Below, one piece after another: positions 36,020 through 45,313 of a stretch of 64,000 nt of DNA. The translations under genes and the position numbers were made by a program. The number at the start of each line of letters is the position of its first letter. Within the stretch, counting starts at the first letter, position 1. This DNA comes from Kangiella spongicola (lineage in GTDB: Bacteria; Pseudomonadota; Gammaproteobacteria; Enterobacterales; Kangiellaceae): contig NZ_QICH01000003.1 in NCBI RefSeq assembly GCF_003194565.2, positions 1 to 64,000 of the forward strand, read 5' to 3'. The notes under the pieces were generated by a model that searched no databases, was not told the DNA's origin, and saw only the letters and a program-made list of their open reading frames with translations.

Positions 36020-37105
36020 ATGCCAAATATGTCATTACTTATGTGGAATATCGTTGCCGATGAAAATATGCCTCTGGTTAAGGAGCTTTTTGCTGAGTTC
36101 GGGGGCACGCCTGCGCAAATAAAAAAGCTGTCAGGGCGATGTATAACGGCTAAAAACCTTTATAAAACGGATATTTTATTGGTTCGTTCGGTAACCCAAG
36201 TGAATCAAGAGCTCCTTAAAGGTTCACCAGTTCGCTTTGTAGGAACGGCCACTATCGGTACCGATCACATTGACCTAGATTACCTTTCGCAGCAAGGTAT
36301 CGAGTTTTCAAGCGCGCCAGGCTCCAATGCACAGGGAGTTGCCGAGTATGTATTAACCAGCATCGCTTACTGGGCTGAGAAGCGACATGTTGACCTAAAT
36401 ACGATTAAAGTCGGGATTATTGGTGCCGGTAATGTCGGAAGTCGTGTGGCGAAGGTTTTGGATACTCTGGGTATAGACTATTTACTTAACGATCCGCCTC
36501 TGGAGGCTGCCGGTGACGCTCGATCTTTTGTTTCGCTCAAAGAGATAAACCAGTGTGACGTCATTAGCTGTCATGTGCCCTATATAGCCTCTGGGCAATA
36601 CGCAACCTATCACCTCATTGATGATGCATTCCTCGAAGCCATGCCAGATCAAAGCCTTCTGATTAATAGCTCTCGAGGCGCAGTGCTTGATAATAATGCG
36701 GCTTTTGGCATAAAATATGCGGGTAAATCAATCGATTACATACTGGATGTTTGGGAAGACGAGCCGAAGGTAAACATAAAACTGATGGATCAGGCGTTAA
36801 TCGCCACACCACATATCGCGGGTTACTCACAAGAAGGTAAAATTCGCGGTACTTATCAGCTCTATCAAGCCTTAAACCAATGGCAAGGGTTTGAAAATAG
36901 CATCAGCCTCGACGAATTGTTACCACAGGCTCCAAAGTGGCACTGGGACGGCACAATAAAGGGCTTATACCAAAGCATCAAGCCTTATTACGACATTGAA
37001 GCCGATGATCACCGAATGCGCCAAGTAGGTGCTAACATTGAGCAAAAGTTTGATTTTTTGCGTAAAACCTACCCGCAAAGACTAGAATTTCTTGATACTC
37101 TATAA
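36020..37105 (+). CDS. pdxB: erythronate-4-phosphate dehydrogenase
   Basis: 361 residues as drawn from ATG 36020. ATGs at 36029 and 36041 are also possible; the last ([11 protein letters not shown]) fits the family start best. D-2-hydroxyacid dehydrogenase fold with the NAD motif [14 protein letters not shown] (about 134-147), plus [18 protein letters not shown] and [12 protein letters not shown] (catalytic Arg, Glu, His). It catalyses the second step of pyridoxal phosphate synthesis. It is divergent from folE, with only 66 bp between coding starts. Confidence 0.93.
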   Translation: MPNMSLLMWNIVADENMPLVKELFAEFGGTPAQIKKLSGRCITAKNLYKTDILLVRSVTQVNQELLKGSPVRFVGTATIGTDHIDLDYLSQQGIEFSSAPGSNAQGVAEYVLTSIAYWAEKRHVDLNTIKVGIIGAGNVGSRVAKVLDTLGIDYLLNDPPLEAAGDARSFVSLKEINQCDVISCHVPYIASGQYATYHLIDDAFLEAMPDQSLLINSSRGAVLDNNAAFGIKYAGKSIDYILDVWEDEPKVNIKLMDQALIATPHIAGYSQEGKIRGTYQLYQALNQWQGFENSISLDELLPQAPKWHWDGTIKGLYQSIKPYYDIEADDHRMRQVGANIEQKFDFLRKTYPQRLEFLDTL

Positions 37106-37108
37106 TTT

Positions 37109-37345
37109 ATGAAACCACTTAATTATATTCTTAATGCAAAAATCCAACGTGGTTGGAAAATTGTAATATTCAGCTTCATACTGACCGCTTTTATTGGCTT
37201 GCCGTTGATGTTCCTCGCTTCCTTTATTGCAGCTGGAGCCATGCAGACAGCGCTTGGGCTAATTTCTATTTTTATAGTCGTCGCTGGGATGGTGAGTATG
37301 ATGGGTGGGTTTTTTATTGTTTTGTATGATTTGTATAAGAGTTAA
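37109..37345 (+). CDS. small two-helix membrane protein
   Basis: 78 residues with two hydrophobic segments (IVIFSFILTAFIGLPLMFLASFIAAGA and ALGLISIFIVVAGMVSMMGGFFIVLY). It starts 3 bp after pdxB and is probably co-transcribed with it. No family recognised. Confidence 0.65.
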   Translation: MKPLNYILNAKIQRGWKIVIFSFILTAFIGLPLMFLASFIAAGAMQTALGLISIFIVVAGMVSMMGGFFIVLYDLYKS

Positions 37346-37726
37346 GGTTTTCTGTCATCCTGACAAAAGTCAGGCTCTTTCATATCTACGGTATTAATAT
37401 CTTATTTCACTTTTCTTGCGCGCCCAAGAAAAGTAACCAAAAGAAGGGCGCCCCAAAATAGTGGTCTTACAGACTCCCTTCAAATCACTTAAGTATTGAC
37501 GCACCGTGAAATACAGTCCTTCCATGACCTGAATTTCACTATTTGAATCATCCACGATTCAAATTGCTATACTTTTCGTGATTCTCAGCACTATTTTACG
37601 GGGTATTAGAGCAAGCCTAAATATTCTGAAGTGTTGTCATCTCGTGGCTCGACTGCGCGACCGAAGGAAGTCCCTTTAGGCAGGATCCAGTGTCTTTACG
37701 TCTGGTCTGAATAAGAGTTGTAGTAG
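37346..37726. other. repeat-rich intergenic region
   Basis: This gap holds three repeat-like sequences in a row: a hairpin CCTGAC-AAAA-GTCAGG (37359-37374) preceded by CTGTCAT; the roughly 200-bp structured element copy A (37409-37603); and a segment starting TTGTCATCTCGTGGCTCGAC that runs to GGATCCAGTGTC (about 37631-37695), which resembles a 'GTCATC...GGATCC' class of intergenic repeats. No coding frame is supported. Confidence 0.55.
37409..37603 (+). repeat. about 200-bp structured interspersed element, copy A
   Basis: It opens with a perfect 10-bp hairpin ACTTTTCTTG/CAAGAAAAGT, then AACCAAAAGAAGG and a CCCC box. Next are a GGTCT-TAC-AGAC hairpin and GACGCACCG, then the 8-bp hairpin TTTGAATC/GATTCAAA (37542-37563), and it closes with TTTTACGGGG. 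Copy B at 45314-45539 has the same order and linkers but different stems. The GCAAGAAAAG-AACCAAAAGAAGG start recalls sequences scattered through gammaproteobacterial genomes that I believe are uncharacterised. Confidence 0.75.
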
Positions 37727-37900
37727 CTAAAATATTAATGGGATAGTTAGAAAAAAGGATAATATAATTAGGAGAATGAGAAACCCAACCCACTGACTGG
37801 CTAAACTGTCTTGTTCGATTTTAGGGAATAGTTTTTTGCAGATCCAGTTACCAACAAACATTGGGCAATCTACAAAGATGGCGTGAATGAGATCAATCAC
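37727..37900 (-). CDS. possible 57-residue membrane protein after the helicase gene
   Basis: An open frame from a GTG at 37900, overlapping the helicase stop by 8 bp, to a TAG at 37727. The protein has Cys in DCPMF and GNWICKKLF and a C-terminal hydrophobic helix (WVGFLILLIILSFFLTIPLIF) that looks like a real membrane anchor. An ATG start at codon 13 is also possible. The ribosome site is weak (GGTGGGA, about 12 bp upstream). It could be a chance frame. Confidence 0.3.
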   Translation of the reverse strand: MIDLIHAIFVDCPMFVGNWICKKLFPKIEQDSLASQWVGFLILLIILSFFLTIPLIF

Positions 37901-39212
37901 TTGATCGTTTCATCCCACCAAACTTTTTCTTTGGCTTTGAGCTGGTGCTGGGTGTCTTCTTGTCTTGCTTTTTAGCTAGACGTTTTTTATCGCGTGCGCT
38001 GAGGCTTTTTTTACCAGTAGGTTTACGTTTTTTGGTTCCGGCGGCTTTGCCACTTTTCTTGAGCTTTTGTGGCCCTTGGTATTTGGCGACAAGGTTTTTA
38101 ACGGTTTTGACTTGAAATTTAGCACCGAGCTTACGCTGAACGGTGACCATGAGGTTCCAGTCTTTATGCGTAATGAGGGAGATGGCTGCGCCTTCTGCGC
38201 CAGCTCGACCGGTACGGCCGATGCGGTGAATGTAATCTTCGAGACTTTGTGCCATGTCGAAGTTAATTACCAAGTCGACATCTTTAACGTCTAACCCGCG
38301 TGCGGCGACGTCTGAAGCAATTAGGACATCAAACTTGCCATCACGGAACTGCACCATGATGTGATTTCGGGTATCTTGTTTGATATCACCATGAATATGA
38401 CCGACGCGAAGTTTGTGGTAGCGAAGTAAGCCGCTAAGGCGCTCGACCTGGGTTTTGGTATTACAGAAAACGACCGCTTTACGGTATTTTTCATTCTGTA
38501 ATAACTGGCCTGTAAGCTTTTCTTTATGCTCTAAGCTGTCTGCGGTAATAATCGACTGATGGATATTTGACTGCGCATCTTCATAAGTGTTGAGGGTAAT
38601 TGTTTCAGGATCTTTAAGCAGGGTATTAGTGATATGGCGAATCCCTGAGCCCTCCAAAGTCGCAGAGAAAAGTAGGCTTTGGCGTTCGCTCGAGCAATAG
38701 TTTGAAATAGCGATAACATCATCGCTGAAGCCCATGTCCAGCATCTTGTCGGCTTCATCCAGCACTAAAAACTCTAAATCTGAAAAGTCAGTCTCGCCTT
38801 GTTGGCTGTGATCTAAGATTCGGCCCGGCGTAGCGATAATGATTTCTGGATTTTTACGCATGGCAGCGCGCTGTACCTTGAACTCTTCGCCACCAGTGAT
38901 TAAGCCTGCTTGAATGCCTGTGAACTTAGCTAAATCCATGGTTTGTTTATGAATTTGACGGGCTAGCTCACGAGTTGGCGCTAGAATTAATGCGCGAGTA
39001 CCTGAATTTGGCGCTTTCTTGTTTAATAAACGTTCCAGAATAGGAAGCACAAAGGCTGCCGTTTTACCCGAGCCCGTTTCCGCGCTCGCCATTAAATCTA
39101 AACCATCCAACACCACAGGAATTGCTTCCTGCTGAATATCTGTAGGCTCCGTGAAGTTAAGTTTATCAAGGGCTTTAATCAGTTTTGGATTGAGTTCTTG
39201 GAATATGCTCAT
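37893..39212 (-). CDS. DEAD-box ATP-dependent RNA helicase, SrmB-like
   Basis: 439 residues from the ATG at 39212 (MSIFQELNPKLIKAL); the frame runs 19 codons further upstream without homologous residues. Motifs in order: Q motif FTEPTDIQQEAIP, ASAETGSGKT, PTRELARQIH, TPGRILDH, VLDEADKMLDMGF, FSATLEG, DVAARGLDV and HRIGRTGRAG. A Lys/Arg-rich tail follows. The SLLFSATLEG and NFDMAQSLEDYIHR segments are closest to SrmB (50S assembly) among the E. coli enzymes, but RhlE-type roles cannot be excluded. Confidence 0.9.
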   Translation of the reverse strand: MSIFQELNPKLIKALDKLNFTEPTDIQQEAIPVVLDGLDLMASAETGSGKTAAFVLPILERLLNKKAPNSGTRALILAPTRELARQIHKQTMDLAKFTGIQAGLITGGEEFKVQRAAMRKNPEIIIATPGRILDHSQQGETDFSDLEFLVLDEADKMLDMGFSDDVIAISNYCSSERQSLLFSATLEGSGIRHITNTLLKDPETITLNTYEDAQSNIHQSIITADSLEHKEKLTGQLLQNEKYRKAVVFCNTKTQVERLSGLLRYHKLRVGHIHGDIKQDTRNHIMVQFRDGKFDVLIASDVAARGLDVKDVDLVINFDMAQSLEDYIHRIGRTGRAGAEGAAISLITHKDWNLMVTVQRKLGAKFQVKTVKNLVAKYQGPQKLKKSGKAAGTKKRKPTGKKSLSARDKKRLAKKQDKKTPSTSSKPKKKFGGMKRSSD

Positions 39213-39310
39213 ACGGTTTAGGGGTTCTCTATTAATGGTGTCCTTAAATTCTGGGGCTAATTCTACCACTATCTCTATTTGACTGTTACTGTTTACCCAA
39301 CTTAGTTCCT

Positions 39311-39526
39311 TTAACGTTTTCCAAGCAAAGGTCTTAGCATGCCTTCGAGGCCATTGAGCTTGACTTCGTACATCAGTGCGAGCTGTTGGCCAAGCTTACC
39401 TTCGGGGTAGCCGTTCTTATGGAACCAGACGAGGTAGGGTTCGGGAAGCTCTAGTAGCTTGCGGCCTTTGTATTTACCGAAGGGCATGGTTTGGTTGATG
39501 CTTTGAAGAAGAAGTTCTTGATTCAT
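39311..39526 (-). CDS. DUF3820-family small protein
   Basis: 71 residues from the ATG at 39526 (MNQELLLQSI); an ATG nine codons upstream is possible. The conserved motif is MPFGKYKGRKLLELPEPYLVWF followed by GYPEGKLGQQL. DUF3820 proteins are small, soluble and uncharacterised; a fold related to nucleic-acid-associated proteins has been suggested. Transcribed in the same direction as the helicase. Confidence 0.8.
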   Translation of the reverse strand: MNQELLLQSINQTMPFGKYKGRKLLELPEPYLVWFHKNGYPEGKLGQQLALMYEVKLNGLEGMLRPLLGKR

Positions 39527-39609
39527 AAAGTTGAGACTTACTGGTCTTTGCATTTCTTTGTGATCGCTTTATGATGCTATTACCTCAAATTATTATTAAA
39601 AAGGCAATT

Positions 39610-40845
39610 ATGATGAGAAAAACAATGATTGCGTCGCTGGTAGTTTCGGCGGCTTTAGGCTTAGTCGCTTGTGGTTCTGCACCCGTGGTTGAAGAAGTGG
39701 CGCCTGATTACGCCAAGCAAGCTCAAGAAATCAGCAAAAAATATGTTATCGCAGACCTGCACATTGATGTGCCTCATAGACTGCATGACTCAAATGAAGA
39801 CATCAGTGTTGCTACCGAAGGCGGTGATTTTGATTATCCGCGTGCGATTAAAGGTGGTTTAGATGCGCCATTCATGTCGATTTATATCCCTGCAAACCTT
39901 GAGTTCGAAGGCGAGGGTAAGAGTTTTGAGCTTGCGAATGAGCTGATTGATAACGTTGAAGCTATAGTTGCTGCGAACCCTGATAAGTTTGCGCTAGCAA
40001 CCAGTCCGGCGGAAGTTCAAGCGAACTTTGAAAAAGGTCTAGTTTCTTTACCAATGGGCATGGAAAATGGTTCGCCAATCGAAGGCAAGTTGGAAAATGT
40101 CCAATATTTCTACGACCGTGGCATCCGCTACATCACTTTAGCGCATTCGCGCAGTAACCATTTATCAGATTCGTCGTATGATGAAGCGCGTCCTAACGAA
40201 GGTTTGAGCGAGTTTGGTAAAGATGTAGTTCGTGAGATGAACCGCTTAGGCATTATGGTTGATGTTTCGCACCTTTCTGATGATGCGTTTTATGATGTGA
40301 TGGAAGTGTCTACCGCTCCAGTAATTGCAAGCCACTCTTCAGTTCGTGATTTTACGCCAGGCTTTGAGCGTAATATGGACGACGACATGATTGAGACTAT
40401 GGCGGAAAAAGGCGGTGTCATTTTTATCAACTTCGGCTCGACCTTCATCTCGCAAGATTCCATCGATAATAACAACGCTTATAAAGCTGCGGTTAAGACA
40501 TATATCGAGTCAAACAACTTAGATTCTGAAAAGGACGCAGAGAAAATTCGCAGTTTTACAAAAAGTTACCGTCAAAGAACACCCTTTGAGTTTGCTGACT
40601 TAAATGACGTTTTAGATCACATTGATCATGTGGTTGAGTTGGTTGGCGTGGATTATGTGGGCCTAGGCTCAGACTATGATGGTGTGGGCGATAGCTTGCC
40701 GACGGGGCTGAAAGATGTGTCTACTTATCCTAACCTGATTAAGGGCTTGTTAGAGCGCGGCTACTCTGAGCAAGATATTGCTAAAATGCTGTCTGGAAAC
40801 TTGATGCGCGTTTGGCGTGAGGTTGAGCAAGTCGCAAAAAAGTAA
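39610..40845 (+). CDS. membrane dipeptidase (M19), lipoprotein
   Basis: 411 residues from ATG 39610 (a second ATG is at 39613); AAAAGG precedes it. The lipoprotein signal LVVSAALGLVACGS has the lipobox Cys near residue 21. Zinc-binding motifs of renal-dipeptidase-like enzymes are present: IADLHIDVP (HxD), MGMENGSPI (Glu bridging metals), DVSHLSDDAFYD (His), APVIASHSSVR (His) and VGLGSDYDG (Asp). It hydrolyses dipeptides, anchored in the periplasm. It stands between the DUF3820 gene and a DUF3185 gene. Confidence 0.92.
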   Translation: MMRKTMIASLVVSAALGLVACGSAPVVEEVAPDYAKQAQEISKKYVIADLHIDVPHRLHDSNEDISVATEGGDFDYPRAIKGGLDAPFMSIYIPANLEFEGEGKSFELANELIDNVEAIVAANPDKFALATSPAEVQANFEKGLVSLPMGMENGSPIEGKLENVQYFYDRGIRYITLAHSRSNHLSDSSYDEARPNEGLSEFGKDVVREMNRLGIMVDVSHLSDDAFYDVMEVSTAPVIASHSSVRDFTPGFERNMDDDMIETMAEKGGVIFINFGSTFISQDSIDNNNAYKAAVKTYIESNNLDSEKDAEKIRSFTKSYRQRTPFEFADLNDVLDHIDHVVELVGVDYVGLGSDYDGVGDSLPTGLKDVSTYPNLIKGLLERGYSEQDIAKMLSGNLMRVWREVEQVAKK

Positions 40846-40906
40846 TAGGGTAAGCATAAGTTATAGATTACGAAAGACGATTTACTAACAAAGAAGAGAG
40901 GAAACT

Positions 40907-41110
40907 ATGAATAAAAAGATCATTGGGATTGTATTGCTAGTAGTTGGTATCGCTGTATTCTTCTGGGGGTATAACATGACTCAGTCAGTAGGCGAAGAGA
41001 TGAAGGAAGCCTTTACCGGTTCTTTCTCAGATAAAGCTACTTGGTTGATGATTGGCGGTGGAGCCGTTGGTTTAATTGGCTTACTACAGTTAGTTATCGG
41101 TAAGAAGTAA
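40907..41110 (+). CDS. DUF3185-family small membrane protein
   Basis: 67 residues with two hydrophobic helices (IIGIVLLVVGIAVFFWGYNMTQSVG and WLMIGGGAVGLIGLLQLVIG) joined by a short Gly/Phe/Ser linker. This is the usual size and pattern of the DUF3185 family. AGAGAGGAAA lies upstream of the ATG. Confidence 0.85.
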   Translation: MNKKIIGIVLLVVGIAVFFWGYNMTQSVGEEMKEAFTGSFSDKATWLMIGGGAVGLIGLLQLVIGKK

Positions 41111-41133
41111 TCATAAATATTTTAATCGTTAAT

Positions 41134-41168
41134 AAACCCCGAAAGAACTTTGTTTTTTCGGGGTTTTT
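41134..41168 (+). terminator. intrinsic terminator
   Basis: An 11-bp stem AAACCCCGAAA/TTTCGGGGTTT with a T run, 24 bp after the DUF3185 gene. Confidence 0.9.
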
Positions 41169-41190
41169 CAATCTAGGGATATGAACTAAA

Positions 41191-41535
41191 GTGAAAGTAG
41201 AAGATATTAAAGCTTTTGTACCGAGCAAGGACTTTGCGGCATCAATAGCATTTTATGAAGAAATTGGTTTTCACTCTCAGTCTGTATCGAATGAGCTTGT
41301 GCTTTTCGAAAATGGAGACTGCTATTTCTTCTTACAGAATTTTTACGATGAAATGCTTGCAAGTAATTTTATGTTGCAGATTTGCGTAAGTGATATTGAT
41401 GCTGCTTATGCGAAGTGCGAAGCTTCTTCTTATAAAACCAAAATCTCAGGCATTAAAAAAGAGTCATGGGGTAAGGTGTTTTATCTATGGGGGCCTGCCG
41501 GCGAGTTACTTCATATGACTGAACTGAGTGACTAG
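41191..41535 (+). CDS. VOC-superfamily (glyoxalase/bleomycin-resistance-like) protein
   Basis: 114 residues from a GTG at 41191. The beta-alpha-beta-beta-beta fold is evident (DIKAFVPSKDFAASIAFYEEIGF, then WGKVFYLWGPAGELLHMTEL). The final Glu typical of VOC metal sites is in GELLHMTE. The substrate is unknown. It is a single gene between a terminator and a hairpin. Confidence 0.8.
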   Translation: MKVEDIKAFVPSKDFAASIAFYEEIGFHSQSVSNELVLFENGDCYFFLQNFYDEMLASNFMLQICVSDIDAAYAKCEASSYKTKISGIKKESWGKVFYLWGPAGELLHMTELSD

Positions 41536-41546
41536 CTCATTTGATG

Positions 41547-41582
41547 CTGACTTGCTTCTCCATGATATGACAAGCAAGTCAG
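41547..41582. terminator. long perfect hairpin between convergent genes
   Basis: An 11-bp perfect stem CTGACTTGCTT/AAGCAAGTCAG with a 14-nt loop, between the ends of the VOC gene (+) and the SRPBCC gene (-). There is no strong T run, so termination strength is uncertain. Confidence 0.5.
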
Positions 41583-41618
41583 GCAAAACTAGTCTCTAAC
41601 ATTAATCTAATTTTTTTG

Positions 41619-42140
41619 TTACTTAAACTTTGACTCTAAATTCTTAATTTGTGTATTGAGTACGCTATCCACGGCTTTGGCCATCATTTCAGACTCTTCG
41701 CCAACAAATCCTTTTACTAAATAGGTCATGGTTAATGTTGTCAGGCCTTTAGTTTTTTCTGCAAAGCCCCAAGACATGTGACCATAAACGCCCATGCTTT
41801 GTAGCGGACCTAAACCACCGACCATCTGCACATTTTTATTGGGCATGACCATGCTTACAGTCATGTGCATCGCTTCTTTATCACCATTTACTTCACAGAA
41901 GCAGCCGTTGGCTTTAGGCTCAATGTACATTTTAGTCGCATCGCCAAACCAGGTGTGGCTCGATTCCCACCAGTCACCTACGTTTAAGAACTGCTGATAG
42001 ACTTCTTCAGCCGGTGCTTTGATGGTGGTTTCTATTTTTATTGAAAAATGTTGCTTGCTTTGTGCGCTGACAAGAGCTTTGGCGCTGAACGATGCAAATG
42101 TTGCTAACACTAGGGTAAGCAGTGCTGTTAAAAGTTTCAT
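41619..42140 (-). CDS. secreted SRPBCC (START/AHSA1-like) protein
   Basis: 173 residues with a signal peptide (MKLLTALLTLVLATFASFSAKA). The SRPBCC fold shows as IKIETTIKAPAEEVYQQFLNVGDWWESSHTW and TTLTMTYLVKGFVG. This fold binds hydrophobic ligands in many proteins, but a secreted version has no established role. GGAGA precedes the ATG. It lies downstream of the LysR gene on the same strand. Confidence 0.8.
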   Translation of the reverse strand: MKLLTALLTLVLATFASFSAKALVSAQSKQHFSIKIETTIKAPAEEVYQQFLNVGDWWESSHTWFGDATKMYIEPKANGCFCEVNGDKEAMHMTVSMVMPNKNVQMVGGLGPLQSMGVYGHMSWGFAEKTKGLTTLTMTYLVKGFVGEESEMMAKAVDSVLNTQIKNLESKFK

Positions 42141-42162
42141 AGTATCTCCGCAGTGTTCTTAG

Positions 42163-43053
42163 TTATTGTGGTTGATATTGCCGATTATTATTCGCCGTTT
42201 GCAAAAGTTTTACCAGCTCTTGTGAGGCATTGGATAATGTTTTATTTGTGCGATAAATAATCCCCATATCGCGATCTGATAAAAACTGCTCAGAGGATAA
42301 ACTAACTAATGGGCTTTGTAGCAATCTCGTAGGCAGTAGAGTCCAGCCCATTTTACAGGCGACGAGCTTGGCAATGACTTCCAAGTAGTTCGCGGTTTTG
42401 ACTTTCCCTAAGGTAACGCCAGCGTTCGCAAGCTGTACCTCAAACAGTTCACGTGGGAAAGTATGGGCGGGCGGTAAAATACAAGGGTAGTTTTCGAGTT
42501 GCTCTAACGGATTGCTTTCTTTGGTCAAAGCGTAATCCTTATGGCAAACAATGGCTAACTTATCTTTCCACACGAGTTCATGTTCCAGTCGCGGGTCTTT
42601 TTGTTGCGGGAAGGTCAGCAGGGCTAGCTCTAATTCACCACTTAAAACGCGCTCATAAGCGAGCTCAGAATCAATGAACTCAATATTGACGTCGACATCG
42701 GCAAAGGTGTCGGCATATTGCTCCAGATATTCAGGCAGCAGATGAAGGCCAATATAATGACTGGTGCCAATATGGAGCTCGCCGCTAACCTTGCCACTCA
42801 AGTCACGAATGTTCTGCACCGTATCTTCGATATCGCTGATGATTTGAGGCGCTTGTTGCTGCAGCAACTGCCCAGCTTCGGTTACTGCGACATGGTTACC
42901 CACACGATCAAACAACTGACGACCGACTATCGCCTCTAAGCGCTTGATTCTTTTGCTAAGCGCAGGTTGTGTCATCTGTAGTTCTTTCGCCGCTAGGGTG
43001 AAGGATTTAAGTCGGGCTACGGTCAAAAAGGTTTTAAGAAGATCTATATCCAT
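42163..43053 (-). CDS. LysR-type transcriptional regulator divergent from leuCD
   Basis: 296 residues. The winged-helix domain (1-about 65) has DLLKTFLTVARLKSFTLAAKELQMTQPALSKRIKRLE. The effector domain (about 90-290) contains LHIGTSHYIGLHLLPEYL. It is transcribed away from leuC with a 168-bp gap (43054-43221) that holds its probable operator, so it likely regulates the leucine genes. The effector (for example 2-isopropylmalate) is unknown. Confidence 0.88.
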   Translation of the reverse strand: MDIDLLKTFLTVARLKSFTLAAKELQMTQPALSKRIKRLEAIVGRQLFDRVGNHVAVTEAGQLLQQQAPQIISDIEDTVQNIRDLSGKVSGELHIGTSHYIGLHLLPEYLEQYADTFADVDVNIEFIDSELAYERVLSGELELALLTFPQQKDPRLEHELVWKDKLAIVCHKDYALTKESNPLEQLENYPCILPPAHTFPRELFEVQLANAGVTLGKVKTANYLEVIAKLVACKMGWTLLPTRLLQSPLVSLSSEQFLSDRDMGIIYRTNKTLSNASQELVKLLQTANNNRQYQPQ

Positions 43054-43221
43054 CAGTTTAGCTCAGAGGAATCTTTGTCGGTTATGCCGTGATTCCTAGT
43101 GGTTATGGGTTTTATAAAAATAATGAATTGGAGTTATTCTATAATAAGCTCTACACTAGTTCCACTTTGCCGTGTATCGGCTTAATTTTATTACGTGAAA
43201 AGACCAAATGAGGCACAGTTA

Positions 43222-44664
43222 ATGGCTGGAAAAACTCTTTACGACAAGCTTTGGGACGACCATCTTGTCGCAGAAAATGATGACGGATCAGCATTGATCT
43301 ATATTGATCGTCAACTATTACACGAAGTTACATCACCACAAGCTTTCGAAGGCTTAAGACTCGCAGGTCGTAAGCCGCGTCGCCTTGAAGCTAACTTGGC
43401 GACTCCGGATCACAACGTTCCGACGACTGATCGTAGTAACGGTATTGCAGATCCAGTTTCTCGTATTCAGGTGCAAACCTTAGGCGATAACTGCGATAGC
43501 TTTGGCGTTACTGAATTTAAGATGGACGATATTCGTCAAGGTATCGTACACATCGTTGGCCCAGAGCAGGGTTACACACTTCCAGGCCTAACCATGGTTT
43601 GTGGTGATTCGCACACCGCAACGCACGGTGCATTCGGTGCTATGGCGTTTGGTGTGGGTACTTCTGAAGTAGAGCACGTTTTAGCCACTCAATGCTTACG
43701 CCAAAAGAAAATGAAGAACATGCTGGTGCGTGTTGAAGGTAAACTTGGCACAGGCGTTACGGCTAAAGACGTAGTCTTGGCGGTAATTGGCGAAATCGGC
43801 ACGGCAGGCGGTAACGGCCATGCTATCGAGTTTGCGGGTAGCGCTATCGAGAGCCTATCAATGGAAGGCCGTATGACGGTTTGTAACATGGCGATTGAAG
43901 CGGGCGCACGCGTTGGCTTGGTGGCTGTGGACGATAAAACCATTGAATACGTTAAAGGCCGTCCTTTCGCGCCAAAAGGTGAGCAGTGGGAAATGGCGGT
44001 GGAAGCGTGGAAAGATTTGCACAGTGATGCAGACGCTCAGTTTGATCGCGTGGTTGAGCTTAAAGCCGAAGATATTGTTCCTCAAGTGACTTGGGGTACC
44101 TCGCCAGAAATGGTTAAGCCAGTGAGCGGTAACATTCCTAATCCTGAGAAAGAGTCGAACCCTGTGAAAAAAGAGGGGATCGAGCGTGCGCTTCAATACA
44201 TGGATTTAAAAGCGGATATGCCGATCACGTCGATTCCGTTGGACAAAGTGTTTATCGGTTCTTGCACAAACGCTCGTATCGAAGATTTACGCGAAGCAGC
44301 AGCTGTGGCAAAAGGTCGTAAAGTTTCGCCAAGCATCAAGCAAGCGATGGTTGTACCGGGTTCTGGCTTGGTAAAACAACAAGCGGAAGCTGAAGGTCTG
44401 CATACAATTTTCACCGAAGCCGGTTTCGAATGGCGTGAGCCAGGCTGTTCTATGTGTTTGGCGATGAACGCTGATCGCTTAGAGCCAGGCGAGCACTGTG
44501 CCTCGACTTCTAACCGTAACTTTGAAGGTCGCCAAGGCCAAGGTGGACGTACTCACCTAGTTAGCCCGGCGATGGCCGCTGCGGCAGCCGTTCACGGTCA
44601 CTTCGTTGACGTACGTGAACTAGAGTTGGATTCTGAATTAGCAAAAGCTTCGGAGGTGAACTAA
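43222..44664 (+). CDS. leuC: 3-isopropylmalate dehydratase large subunit
   Basis: 480 residues from ATG 43222, preceded by GAGG; this gives the family start [11 protein letters not shown], and the nine codons upstream are not needed. Aconitase fold. The iron-sulfur Cys are in FIGSCTNAR and [23 protein letters not shown] and [21 protein letters not shown] are conserved. With LeuD it isomerises 2- and 3-isopropylmalate. Its stop overlaps the leuD start by one base. Confidence 0.97.
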   Translation: MAGKTLYDKLWDDHLVAENDDGSALIYIDRQLLHEVTSPQAFEGLRLAGRKPRRLEANLATPDHNVPTTDRSNGIADPVSRIQVQTLGDNCDSFGVTEFKMDDIRQGIVHIVGPEQGYTLPGLTMVCGDSHTATHGAFGAMAFGVGTSEVEHVLATQCLRQKKMKNMLVRVEGKLGTGVTAKDVVLAVIGEIGTAGGNGHAIEFAGSAIESLSMEGRMTVCNMAIEAGARVGLVAVDDKTIEYVKGRPFAPKGEQWEMAVEAWKDLHSDADAQFDRVVELKAEDIVPQVTWGTSPEMVKPVSGNIPNPEKESNPVKKEGIERALQYMDLKADMPITSIPLDKVFIGSCTNARIEDLREAAAVAKGRKVSPSIKQAMVVPGSGLVKQQAEAEGLHTIFTEAGFEWREPGCSMCLAMNADRLEPGEHCASTSNRNFEGRQGQGGRTHLVSPAMAAAAAVHGHFVDVRELELDSELAKASEVN

Positions 44665-45305
44665 TGGAAGCCTTTACGCAACACACAGGGTTAGTCGTGC
44701 CATTAGATCGTTCTAACGTTGATACTGACGCGATTATTCCTAAGCAATTTTTAAAATCAATCAAACGTACAGGCTTTGGTCCTAACTTGTTTGACGAATG
44801 GCGCTATTTAGATCATGGCGAGCCTGGCATGGACAACTCAAAGCGTCCGTTAAACCCAGATTTCGTAATGAACCAAGAGCGTTATCAAGGTGCTTCGATT
44901 TTATTAGCACGCGAGAACTTCGGTTGTGGCTCAAGCCGTGAGCACGCTCCATGGGCGCTTGAAGACTATGGTATCAAAGCGGTCATCGCACCGAGTTTTG
45001 CCGATATTTTTTTCAACAACTGCTTTAAGAACGGTATCTTGCCGATCATTCTTGATCACGCAACCATGGATACCTTGTTTGAGCAGACTGAAGCGAATGA
45101 AGGTTTTAAGCTGGATATCGACCTTGATAAGCAAACCATTACCATGCCAAACGGTGATGTGATCAGCTTTGATGTCGAGCCAGACCGTAAGCATAGCTTG
45201 TATAACGGTTTGGATGATATTGGTATTACGTTGCAGCAAGAAGATGCGATAACGGCGTATGAAGCTGAACGCTCTAAAAGAGCTCCCTGGTTATTTAATA
45301 GTTAA
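44664..45305 (+). CDS. leuD: 3-isopropylmalate dehydratase small subunit
   Basis: 213 residues. The swivel-domain motifs are [35 protein letters not shown] and [17 protein letters not shown]. It starts inside the leuC stop (TAATG). After it comes the structured element copy B and then leuB. Confidence 0.97.
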   Translation: MEAFTQHTGLVVPLDRSNVDTDAIIPKQFLKSIKRTGFGPNLFDEWRYLDHGEPGMDNSKRPLNPDFVMNQERYQGASILLARENFGCGSSREHAPWALEDYGIKAVIAPSFADIFFNNCFKNGILPIILDHATMDTLFEQTEANEGFKLDIDLDKQTITMPNGDVISFDVEPDRKHSLYNGLDDIGITLQQEDAITAYEAERSKRAPWLFNS

Positions 45306-45313
45306 TGGTATTT

